Below are positions 1-9,928 of a DNA stretch of 34,928 nucleotides, piece after piece. The notes below the pieces were generated by a model. That model worked only from the letters and a program-made list of their open reading frames with translations. It did not search any database and was not told the origin of the DNA. Source of the stretch: Gnetum montanum. Taxonomy: Eukaryota > Streptophyta > Gnetopsida > Gnetales > Gnetaceae. Where the stretch lies: positions 31,828 to 66,755 of the forward strand of contig MNCI01030854.1 in the NCBI GenBank assembly GCA_015680685.1, given 5' to 3'. The position numbers and the translations under genes are program-made. The stretch's first letter is position 1. The number at the start of each line of letters is the position of its first letter.

Positions 1-37
1 AATGGGCCCAATCGATGTGGCAAACCAAAACTCATCA
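1..37 (-). repeat. Element A 3' LTR, U3 edge only
   Basis: Read on the minus strand, this begins TGATGAG directly after a purine-rich tract, as in the complete 3' LTR of element C (24187-24969). Only the first 37 bases of the LTR fall in the window. It lacks the GATATCGC motif seen early in the LTRs of B, C and D, so A may belong to a different LTR subfamily. Confidence 0.75.
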
Positions 38-50
38 TACTCTCATGATT
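38..50 (-). other. Element A polypurine tract (decayed)
   Basis: On the minus strand this reads AATCATGAGAGTA and abuts the LTR. It matches AGTCATGGGGGTA of B and AGTTGTGGGGGTA of C with G-to-A changes. In known LTR elements this tract primes plus-strand DNA synthesis. Just upstream, 52-71 carries the 20-mer CTTGAGGATGAGTTTTCATT, which is identical in B (23118-23137) and C (24984-25003). Confidence 0.75.
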
Positions 51-370
51 GAATGAAAACTCATCCTCAAGTTCTTTACAATATTAGAAAGATATGGAAT
101 TATTAACTAACTTTGACATAACAAAATAAAACAAGACAAAATGAATATAACAATTGAGTGCCTAGTGTATGGATCAACACATTACAAAATTTGTAGAGTT
201 CATGACACAAAATTGAACACCATGACATGATTCTTCAAAACTAGATAACACATTCTTTGATGGTGTGAAGTTGATGGAGAAGGGTAGATAGTCCTAGACA
301 GTGGTGGCTCCTAAGGTTTCGAGAACCTTCACCAGCTTTAGGCATGTGTGGTAAAAAAAGGTAGTTATGG

Positions 371-3049
371 CTATCCTCCTACTGCAGCTACTTTAGGTGG
401 AAGGTGAAAAGCATCCAATAATTCCTTCATTTTCTCTTCTTTACACCTGGGATCATTCATAGTCCATGTAGCTTTACTGATGTGGGCTAGGGTTGAAACA
501 TCCCAAGGACAAGGCAAAATGGAAAAGAGCTCCTTCACATTGACAAACTAGACTATGAATATCTTGTGTTCAATGTTGAACACTTGAAGTATGTCTTACA
601 ACACTTGGTAGTCATTCATTCTTTTGGCCAAGTTCTCTGCAATTGATCTTTAGTTAGTGAATTTCACCTTGAGAACCTTGAGTTTAGCATTCACAACTAC
701 AAAATTTTACTTGGTGTCTTTATGGATCTTGAACTCAACCTCATACAACAAGTATGAGCTGGCCACTTACTTTTCAAGTATAGATCGTGGTTGTCTAGGA
801 GTTAGCATTGCCAAGTTTGCATAATGGAGATAAGATAGCTCCATGCACTCTGTCATCTCTTCAATTTGCAACTCTTTAATGTGAATTTCTATCCTATCAT
901 AGGCATCAATCCAATTGATGATGGGTTGCCACAATTCTTTGCCTTGTTGGAGTTACCAAAGGGCCTCATTTTGCATTCACCACCTTTTATAGGCCAAGTT
1001 GATCTCTGTAATGATTTTTAAGTTTCTTGAATTTTAAAGCCTCATTCTTCCAGGCGGTAATCTCAATAGCTGACTTTTGGTATAAGGCGCAAACCTCCTC
1101 CATAGAGAATTTATGATTTTTTGTTGTCAATCTCCTTAGTTCGGTGTTTGCCCTAGCAAGCTACTCCTACTGTTGATGAATAAATTCTTTTAACTATTAT
1201 TTTTGCACATCAATGTTCCACAGGCGATGGTTTTTTGTGGTCAAGGTCTAATTTTCTTGGCAAGTCTGCATCAAGTCCTTTCGTACTACATGAGTTTCAA
1301 CTTTTTCTATTGACTTATTAAAGACTATCATTACCATTTCTCCCTCAACATGCTTAAGCTATTCTTAAAGCTATTGAAAAGCTTCATCTTGTGTCAATGT
1401 AGGGTTGATAAGAGCAAGGTTAGCAATTTAGGCATGCAATTCGACAACTTTTGCAACCAAGTGTTGATTATGTTCTTGAGTTATTTCAAGTTACCCTTCC
1501 AAGAGGAGGCACTTGCCCTCTGGCTCTAGCAGCTCTAACTGGGTTGTAGTGATGGTATCTACAAAATCAAAGATATTTGGAATCAATTACCCAGTTTCCA
1601 CTAGTCAATTTAGTAGTTCTTCATGTTGGGTTGCACTTAATCTTTTTTCGATTATTGTTGCAAATGCCTGAACATCTCTTAGTGTAGAAATATCTAGTTC
1701 ATGCACCAAAAGTGTGTTTAATGCCTCAACAACTTGATCAACAATAATCTCTGTAGTTATCTCTTACCTCTGGTGCTGCATCGTCAATATGGTTCCCTCC
1801 TCATCCACTTCCAAGTGCATCAAAAAGGAAGAAACATTCCTAGAGATTTTTGGAAATAGATGGTGCTGAGAGAGAGACACTGTCACCTCTTGGGCACTTG
1901 GATTTGACCTCATAGGCAACTACGTTTATTGGGTAGGCAACATTGATCCACCTCCCTCCATCTGGCTATTTGTATGAGCCACTTCTCTAAGGTGACTCAT
2001 GGTTGGTCTGTACATAGATGGATCTCCACCACTAGTTCCTACCTACTACTCTCATTGTTGCAAGAGCTACTCTTGAAATTTTTGCATGTCTTCAACTATA
2101 GTGCAAGCCTCCAGTGTTTGCATTTCCCGTCCACGAAGCACTAGGAGCATGTCTAAGTGTATCATTTGCATAGTAGACTATCCCTACCCTTTTGCATAGT
2201 TTTCTAATCAAGTAGAGGAAGGGAAAGGTCTTTCTTCCATATTCATTCTCCTTGAAGCACTTTTCTATCTCTAGATAGATTAGTTATGGAAGATGTGTTG
2301 GAAATTTTTTTCTTAAAGTAGCACATGCTTGGGTGAAGAAGGCTATCACCTTACTGGGCCTCACCGTTGGATTAAGGTGGTAGGCCACTATCTTAAAATA
2401 GACTCGCTTCGCTAGTGTGAGCATGCCAAACTCCTTGTGGTCATCTCCATAACACTATTGCATCCACTCCTTCTTTATTCTAAGGTCACCTTGTATTAAC
2501 AACTCTGCCAATTGTGTTCCTATGTTTGGCAGCCCAAGGACTTGTGCAATAGCCTCCACTAAGTAGGACACTTGGACGTCCTTAATTTTCACAATGAATC
2601 TTGCTTTCTTGTTATTCCAAAAGAGATACGTTTCTCCCATGTACCACTCCCCACTACAAGTGATGATTTGGCCACATGGAAGAGGCTTATAGTTGAGTCT
2701 TAACATCTTATGGAGCTTGTTCAAGGAATGGTCTAAAATTCAATTCTTGAAGAACTAAGTGTTGAACCTCATAGCTTCCAATTATGTCAAGATAGACCTA
2801 TGTGAGTGTGACCTTCAATCTAGGTATAGGGCTTGACACTTTGCCTCGCTATGAATGTTCAAATGTGGCTACCTCTTCAGGAATCTGTCGAATAGATTCC
2901 ACCTTAGCCTTGTCTCTGAGAGGTCCTATTACATGGGTTGCCTTAGCCTATTCTTGACCATGTTATTGTTGGCCTCTTCCTCCTCTAGGTCACTTATCCC
3001 ATGGTTGTGATGGTCTCTCCTCCTGTGATCTCTTTGATCTTGGTGCCAT
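371..3049 (-). pseudogene. Element A 3' gene: coiled-coil protein with a globular N-terminal part
   Basis: This lies between pol and the 3' LTR, the env-like position. The start chosen is the ATG at 3049 (M-A-P-R-S-K-R); a stop lies at 371. About 890 codons, broken by several stops and frameshifts. Around 2740-2170 the translation reads like a globular domain: GEWYMGETYLFW, then IAQVLGLPNIG, then LTLAKRVYFKIVAYHLNPT. The pattern weakly resembles the plant-mobile / putative plant transposon protein domain found in other plant retroelement 3' ORFs; I could not test this. From about 2100 to 620 it is rich in E, K, L and Q and looks like a coiled coil, with ITAWKNEA near 1040 and YANLAML near 810. 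The end holds LPCPWDV (near 520) and NDPRCKEEK. C encodes the coiled coil and C-terminal motifs. No membrane segment or signal peptide seen. Function unknown. Confidence 0.6.
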
Positions 3050-3341
3050 TTGTAATCACACATAATAACAGATTAGTAATTATTATGTAACTTAGAATGA
3101 CTAGAATACCTTGTCTCATGAGGGGGTTACATTTAGCTAAGGTTTGATTATGGTTGGATAGATTAAGTAGTTAATTATTAATTTAATCTTTGGTTTACTA
3201 AAGTTGTTGGAAGGGTTAAATTCTCCAAAATTAATGATTTAATAACATTTATTACTTAACCTTTTAGGGGAGTTAGAAAAAATTTTGAAAAAATTATCAT
3301 CAAAACCTTGGGGTTTGTTACCCCCACAACTAACAGCTTAC
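3050..3341 (-). other. Candidate leader intron in front of the A 3' gene
   Basis: On the minus strand a good donor, AGAG|GTAAGC, lies at 3342/3341. A branch-point-like TTACTAAT is at 3079-3072, and the start codon follows about 24 bases later. The acceptor reads ACAA instead of the GCAG seen at the same place in C, so it looks mutated. B has the same TTACTAAT and a TAG directly before its ATG. The intron is inferred from these signals; no transcript is available. Confidence 0.4.
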
Positions 3342-3484
3342 CTCTGGTAATTATAGAATTGAAGAACAGGGTGATTTGGATAAATGGTGTGAGAGTTATA
3401 GGCTTGGGAAGGTTTTGGGCTCTGAAAATTGCAAAAACTAAGGCATTATTGATCAAATGTAAAAAATTCCCAAGTGTTTAGTGG

Positions 3485-3599
3485 TATTTATAGTATTTTT
3501 GTACTACGTTGACAGGGCCTAGTCAACTCAGTTTGCTATGTCGATGGGGCCTCATTAACATAGTTGTTGACCATTGTTGACTTTCGTTGACTTGGTCAA
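3485..3599 (-). promoter_or_regulatory. Internal promoter of element A with TATA box and W-box cluster
   Basis: On the minus strand TATAAATA (3492-3485) lies about 440 bases before the 3' gene ATG and just upstream of the leader donor site. Upstream of it, six TTGAC cores on either strand (starting near 3509, 3522, 3567, 3577, 3587 and 3595) fall within 91 bases. TTGAC is the core of the W-box bound by WRKY factors. C has a TATA box at the matching place (27023-27030) with a different upstream motif. Promoter activity is inferred. Confidence 0.45.
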
Positions 3600-5107
3600 A
3601 ACTTGAAAATTAAAAAGAGATTTTGAATTAAATTAGGATCAAATGGAAGTCCAAATAGCCACGAACATGATGAAAATGTGAGAAAAGGGTGTTGAAGTCC
3701 CAAAAATTAAGAAAATTAGGAAAATGATAAAATGAGGTGGAAAATGAAAGTTCAAGAAGCATAGAGTGGTGTGCATAATGGAATATGCAAAAGATAGGAT
3801 TGTAATGATGTTGAAGGTAAGGGACTTAACTCATGAAACTAAAAGATATGCAAGTGGGCCCTCCCCATGGTAGGCTCATGCCCTTGTTGCCCTTGCATAA
3901 CCCCAACTAAGGGGTCCATGAGCCCCATAGTTGATTAATGGTCATGAAAAGTTAAGGATCAACCAAAAAGAATCTATCCAAGAATTCCAATGCATCAAAC
4001 TAATAGATTGAACATAACATAGCAATCAATAGTGAGGTGAGTTATGGCAACATACATGGATGATTGAGAAGGTGCGATGGAATCTTGAATTGAGGTCATA
4101 AGAAGTCCCTTATGGAATATGTGTTTAAAATGACCTAAGAAGATCCATCCTTAGTCTATACCAAAAGCAACCTCTTTCAGTGACTTCACATCATCACTCT
4201 AAGACTGATTGACCCACTCAAGACCCAAGATTGCTCCCATAAAACAACCATCATTCCATAAAGAGAAAAAAATAGAAGTAGAAAGTGAGAGAAGGCCTTA
4301 GTTAGAGGGGACCTTCAAGCATCGGTGCATGTCTTTCTAGTTCCATAACTAGTGCTTGTAGCCCATTTATTTATCTAAGGGGTGTGTTTTGAATTCCCAT
4401 AATCAAAAATTTATTTATTTTTATTTTCTTTTCTTTCTTTTTTTGAATTTTTTAATGGGAAGCACACCATGCAAAGACTTTATTTGACTTTTTTTGAGTG
4501 GTTAGAATGGAATGGTAAGAAGTTCATGAAAGACATCCAAGCACTCAAGTAAGCAAAAGAATACAAGGAGTATTGAGACCCCTTGAAGTCGCACCCTTTA
4601 CAAACCTTTGAATCCTTTCTAATTCTAGAACCACCAAAGTCATTAATTCATTAAAAGTTTCTTTAATGGAAGGGACCTCAAACTCCTATATCAAGGAAAA
4701 CCATAAAGTTTATTAGATGGGTGGATGACGTAGACTCACTACCTATTTCATAAAAAATAAACCATGCCATAGTTAGTAAACATTAGAATTCGAAAATAGA
4801 AACTAGACATCGACAATCACAACATTAAGCACAAACCATCATTAGTAAACAACAACAGTGGTATTGTGTCCTATAGTAATAAAGCACTTTTATTAGCAAA
4901 AATAACAAAAATTCACACTTAAATAAAACAATAAAGAATAGTGTAAAATATATAAGAAAGTGTAAAGTAATCAAGAAAAGTTCAAAGGTACTAACAATGG
5001 TGCAAATTTGGGAAAATTTTGAAAAATCAAAAATTTGTAAAATAAATAACTTGTAAAATAAAAAATGTGGAAAAAAAAGTAGAAAAACTTAGAAGCTATA
5101 TGGATTG
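3600..5107 (-). other. Element A 3' noncoding region
   Basis: No coding potential is seen. AT-rich runs dominate 4400-4450 and 4730-5100. Two short blocks are conserved with B and C: 3850-3886 (minus: GGGGAGGGCCCACTTG, also B 22384-22421 and C 27399-27440) and 4581-4596 (minus: GGGTGCGACTTCAAGG, also B 21685-21702 and C 28111-28126). A third, near 4325-4345, is shared with C near 27947-27970. Confidence 0.6.
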
Positions 5108-5390
5108 TTAGCATGAATGGCCATCTCCCTCATGATTGAGTTGGAAGGAGGAGATCTGAAAAATAGAACATGGCTGTCCTTTCATCAAGGTGGTAGTTGC
5201 ATTGGCTTGTTTTGGTTCTAGGAAAGATTTTACTTGTTGGATGTTAACCAAGTACTTTTTATTTTGGCTTTTAGGTTTGTAGATTAACATGACCCTAGAG
5301 GAAAATGTTTGATTACTTATATAAGGTTCCTCCCATAATGTTTGAAGTTTTATCTTCTGGGGTACATGTGTGGGGTTCTAATAGAGAACC
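5108..5390 (-). pseudogene. Element A integrase, C-terminal end (split by B)
   Basis: On the minus strand this encodes LIYKPKSQNKKYLVNIQQV and FQISSFQLNHEGDG. Its counterpart in B, near 21110-21270, has IYKPESPNKRLLVNVQ and FQISPSIQSWG. Joining 23977 to 5390 across element B, minus one GAACC copy, restores the frame (GDKV then LY and NPTHVPQ) and matches GDKALY..NPTHVSQ of B. No chromodomain follows, as expected for the Athila/Tat group. The piece is the right-hand end of the A pol gene. Confidence 0.8.
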
Positions 5391-6151
5391 TGATGGGACG
5401 CGATATCGCGGTGCGCCATCATATCTATAAATAAGAGGCAGCTCTCCCTTGTTTCCTATTCTAGGCCTAGACCGTAGTGAAACTCTAGCAGTTTTTCCAC
5501 TCTAGAGATAGATTAATTTCCATGTGCCTATAGTAGGATCTTCAGAGTGAACAGACCTTTATTTGAGCAGACATTGACTTGAACACAAGTTTGTGTACGG
5601 CAATAAAGATGAGCTTCTTGGATAAACCTTGCAGTGCATGGAATAGGCTAATTAGGATTTTATTTATTGTCATTTATTATTCATTATTTATATGCTTTAT
5701 TATTTATTAAATCTCTCTCAACCCTTCTCTCCTAGTTAAGTGCCTCAGTACGACCACTTCGAGCACGTGTGTTATGCTTGGTGATCCCAGCAACGATTAG
5801 CGTTTGGTAACTAAGGTTGCATTGGTTCAGGGTGTGAATGGTAAGTGGGAAAAAATGCTAATGCTAGGTTAATTTAGACTTAGTTAGTTAGTTAGAGTTA
5901 GTAATTAGTCTCTTCAAACTTCAACTCAATAGCATAGAAGACAAAAACATAAAAAGACATAAAAATCATATACCTTGGACTTACTTAACCATATACCATG
6001 ACAACTACAAGTAAGTTTGGGAAGACAATGAATAATTAACCTTAAGTGTTCCATGAGGTGTGTAGGCATTTAGTCTATGGAGTTCGATCAGATCATGTGT
6101 GCTATGCTCGTATTCGTATGGTTGAGTGTAGGGGTATCTCGCCACTCATCA
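5391..6151 (+). repeat. Element B 5' LTR (761 bp)
   Basis: Runs from TGATGGGACG to CACTCATCA, directly followed by the primer site. TATAAATA is at 5426-5433 and a polyadenylation signal AATAAA at 5602-5607. Only one GATATCGCG motif remains upstream of the TATA box, against seven related copies in the 3' LTR of the same element. Confidence 0.9.
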
Positions 6152-6152
6152 T

Positions 6153-6170
6153 TGGTGTCGTTGTCGGGGA
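6153..6170 (+). other. Element B primer binding site, tRNA-Asp type
   Basis: TGGTGTCGTTGTCGGGGA starts two bases after the LTR. The complement of the plant tRNA-Asp(GUC) 3' end is TGGCGCCGTTGCCGGGGA, so it differs at three places, all C-to-T or G-to-T changes. Confidence 0.85.
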
Positions 6171-6293
6171 TTAAGTGTTTGTGCACTAAGTAGAACATAG
6201 GAAATCACTCACATCGTTGGGAGCTTAAATGAACCTTAGGGTTAATTAAAAGAAAATTTATATAATGGTAAAATAGCACACCGATAAATAACA

Positions 6294-8280
6294 ATGTCTT
6301 CTTCTTCTAATAAAAGCAATTCACCACCTAGGGATAATACAAAAAACAGTTGACAATCAAAAACACATAACCAAAATCTGCCAAGTCCTCAACAATATAG
6401 AGTGGTATATACTCATCTTGATGAGTACATACCAGACTTTACGTTTATCCTCCATCAAGAGAAATGGCTGTGATGGAGAGACTTGCAAGGTAACATAGTG
6501 TTACCCCCAAATCAGTCAGTCCCAAACATGCCCCTCCATGCTTTGGCACAGATTGACATGACTCAGCTATATGCTAAATATGTTATGGGTGATTTTGATA
6601 CAAGGGATTATCATCCCATAGCTACACAGCATATAAGGGACTCATGGCAGGAGAGCCAACATACACTGTTGAAGGGCAAAGGGGTCCCACACGTCCTAAG
6701 TGAAATAGAAGATGGTGAACCCATTATAATGGGTTCTCTATCTAATGATGTTTCCCCTCCTAACGATGGTGAAGAGGTAGGGTATCAGAACCTACAATCC
6801 ACGATACAGAACACTAGTTCTGACCCTCATGAACACCAACTGTTCACAGAGGAAACAACAACACATGACAAGGATGGACACTTAGATCATCATCATGATC
6901 GGGGCCGTACCAGCAGAAGAGAAGGTAAGAAGCATCGTCATGGCGATGGTTCTTCTTCTTCTTCCCCTTCATCACATCACTCACCCTCTCCTTACACATC
7001 TAGGAGTAGCCATCATGAGCATAATGGTGAGGATAGAGATAGGCAAAATGAGAGACCTCGACGAGAGTGTCAACAGAGAGGACAAGGGCATGAATGAAGG
7101 GAAAGTAGGGAACAACATAGACATCACAGGTGTCATGAAAGAGATGATCATGATGAGCTCCTACTTGCAACCTAAAGTATGCTAGACATCACGGAGGCAA
7201 TTAGGATACCAACAAGGCATCAAAGAGATAGCCGGATCATGCGCTTAGACATGAATAATATCCCACGCTTTGAAGGAGGATACAACGCTGATATGCAAAA
7301 TCATTTATAGGCATTCCATGATGCCTGTGCTTTGAAAAATATAGAAAATGAGTGGCAAAAACTAAAGTTGTTTCCTAGGACACTCATTAAGGAAGTAGAG
7401 AGTTGGCATCAGTCCTTAGAATAAAAAACCATTAGGAGGTGAAGTACGATGTTAGAACTCTTCAACAATAAGTATCAAACATACTCGAGAGTGTCTAATT
7501 TGCGTAAGCAGATCCAAGGATGGAAGCAAGGTACTCATGAACCCTTGGATGCTGCCATGGGTCACTACTACGCATTGTTACATCATTATCTAGGCCATGG
7601 ATATGCATAATGGGACCAACTTCACTACATCGTAGACTAGGAGAACCCTTAGGACTTATGCCCAAGGGAGACTATTAGAACTTAGAGCCCATGAAATCCA
7701 TCGCTTGTTGGAGCAAGTAGCCAAAGAAGAAGGGGAGCTATGAAAAAGAGAGTGTGCGGAAGAATACAACTGCAATCCTTCCCTTCGAAAGAAGGGAGTG
7801 AGATTTTGTGATGAGGAGGATGAGTCACCACTCAAATAGTTGGTGAACAAAAAAGCCTTGCCAATTTAAAAGCTAACAATAGAAGTATCAGCTAAGGTGG
7901 ATCAATTGTGGGATTCCTTAGACTTTAGACTTGAAAATGTATTGAAAATTGTAGAGAAGTCTAAGGTGGAATGAAGTAGTGACAAAGATAAGAAAAATAT
8001 GCTAGATTCAGGCCCTGCACATAACAAGGGTAAGGGAAAAATTACTATCTCTGATGAGGTTGTGGACTCAGAAACAGACGATGATGGTGAATGTGAGATC
8101 TACCAATATGACCATCCTAAGGGATGTTGTCCAATCATCTCACATCTACAAGAGTCTAGGGTGTATGCACTTAACCCAAGACTCAACAAACGACAAACAC
8201 CTCGAAGGTTACCTTATCCCCAAGGTAACCCAAGGAAGTTCCACCAACCATTAACGTACTATCCAAGTAGAACTCCACCA
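6294..8280 (+). pseudogene. Element B gag, 5' part (interrupted by E)
   Basis: The ATG at 6294 (MSSSSNKSNSPP) is in frame with the open stretch 6483-7097 through two TGA stops. Residues about 190-265 form a tract rich in H, S and R (SSSSSPSSHHSPSP) with the basic patch RREGKKHRH. A capsid-like part of the retrotransposon gag family follows at about 7200-7740: NNIPRFEGGYNAD, LKLFPRTLIKEVESWHQS, KQIQGWKQGTHEPLDAAMGH. Near 8093 a Cys/His motif, CEIYQYDHPKGCCP, is shared with C. Several stops look like CAG, CAA or TGG decay when compared with D. A small deletion near 7640 shifts the frame. E entered after the codons for TPP at 8280, and the frame resumes at 17371. Confidence 0.8.
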
Positions 8281-9914
8281 TGGACTGATCTAAATCGTTA
8301 GTGTAAGGCTGGAAGGGAAATAGATACCAAGAGATCGTCGGGAAAACACAGCTGACCCTACCTTCGCCTGAGGGCAAGTTGGAAAAGTAAACGAAGGCAG
8401 AGTACCTTGGAATGCAAACAGCGACATGAAATGTAAACAGAGCGTACTGAATTATAAATAAAGTGTAAATAGAGCTATATTGTAAACAAAGCATAAACTG
8501 AAGTAAATAATGTAAATGGAAGGCAATAATGAAACTGTATTGTATTGTTTTAAAAAAAATGTGCACTGGTCAAAGCGTAGTTGCTCACATGTGGATGGCA
8601 AGTCAAACGCCTAGCCCCGGGATGATATGACGTGATGATGTGATGTGATGAACGTGAAAAATGCTTGGATGCCAACAATAAGATGCGTCGAGCGCCCAAG
8701 GATTGTAGGTTCTACCCTCTCTTAGAATTGCCAATCTCTCCAATTTTTGACTCCCAAATTTTTTGCCTCCCAGTTTATGTGAATTGATAGGGTATTTATA
8801 GGGTTGGGTCAGGCTTTGGCATGAAACCCAAGAATGGAATCAATGGCTATGAGACGAGAGGAAAGTAGATCTAGCGACATGTGTCCCATGGATAGTTGGC
8901 ATGGGTTGGATGTGTGCTGGATAGTTGGCACGGGTTGGATGTGTGCTGGATAGTTGGCACGAGTTGGATATGTGTTGGATAGTTGCATTCTTTGACCAAG
9001 TTCAATGTATCTATGTTGGATAGTTGTGCACGAGTTGGATGTGTGTTGGCAAGCTACATTCTTGACCAGGTACATTGCATTTTACAATTTATGGGTTATT
9101 CAAGCCCATGAAAGTACATTTAATTTAGACTATGAGGGCTTGACATTCCCACAAATGGGGATTTATAATGAAATGTACAACAAGAGAAATTTGACTTCCC
9201 AGCATGACCTATAGTGTGACCTGCAATGTGACCTCCGAAACTTGTAATTTTGAGCTAAAATCTAGAAGTTCTAAAGGCTGGGAGCCATAGTTATCAATAG
9301 TGGACCCTAAGGATGACTTACACCCTTGAAATAAAGTTTTTTTGGCTCATTTTTGGGGCTCTAAAAGTTGGTGACGCTGATCCTTACGCTGTGCAACGTC
9401 TGAAAAAGTAACCCCAGCGTCACTAAGTCAAAATGGCACATTTGAGGCCCAAATCTTGATTGTTTAGAGGATGGGAGCTGCTGGGGACTTTGGTGAAGGT
9501 TATGGGGGTCCTTGTGCTCCAAAAGTCCCTAGCGTAAGGATTGAGCAGCTTTGACTCCCCATCACCAACTTTTGGAGCCCCGAAATTGAGTCAAAACAAG
9601 ATTTGAGTCAAAAGTCAATTTCAGGGCTCCAAAAGTTGGTGACACTGATCCTTACGCTATGCAGCATCTGTAAAAGTAACCAAAGTGTACTTAACCAAAA
9701 TGAAACATTTTGAACCTAAAACTTTTGATTCTTGATGCTAGAAGTTGGTGCAGTCACTTGTGGGCCTTGAGGGGACCTTGCCTGTTGAATCATGGGCCGT
9801 CAGGGGCTGTTTTGGAGGCCTCTAAGTTTGGTCACACTGTACTCATGTTGGGCAGCAGCATGACTTAGCTTGATTCTTGTCTAAAAGTGCTAGGCCAAAA
9901 TTAGTGGTGTTTCA
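8281..9914 (-). repeat. Element E 3' LTR (1634 bp)
   Basis: On the minus strand it runs from TGAAACACC to GATCAGTCCA. TATAAATA is at 8800-8793. It contains three 29-base repeats (GATAGTTGGCAYGRGTTGG type, about 8893-8980). It also has a block, 'CCAAAAGTTGGTGAC..GATCCTTACGCT', twice direct (near 9350 and 9625) and once inverted (near 9530-9590). Compared with the 5' LTR it lacks about 115 bases near 8407. Open frames in it are LTR shadows. Confidence 0.88.
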
Positions 9915-9928
9915 TTGGCCCCTCTTTG
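9915..9928 (-). other. Element E polypurine tract
   Basis: On the minus strand, AAAGAGGGGCCAA directly precedes the LTR start TGAAACACC. Position and purine content fit a plus-strand primer site. Confidence 0.8.

Noticed and set aside
371-3049. Independent DNA transposon or host gene at 371-3049
   Set aside because: No terminal inverted repeats or own target duplication. A relative lies at the same place in C, before the polypurine tract, so it belongs to the retrotransposons.
6153-6170. tRNA gene fragments
   Set aside because: The matches to tRNA 3' ends are 18-19 bases long and next to LTRs; they are primer sites, not tRNA genes.
6895-7185. Second plus-strand frame overlapping gag
   Set aside because: Shadow frame of the gag H/S/R tract. 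The counterpart in D (33159-33410) exists for the same compositional reason.
8183-8566. Open frame of 127 codons on the minus strand
   Set aside because: It spans the LTR edge of E and B gag and is a by-chance frame. Similar LTR frames at 8809-9075, 15677-15913 and 16174-16602 were dropped for the same reason.
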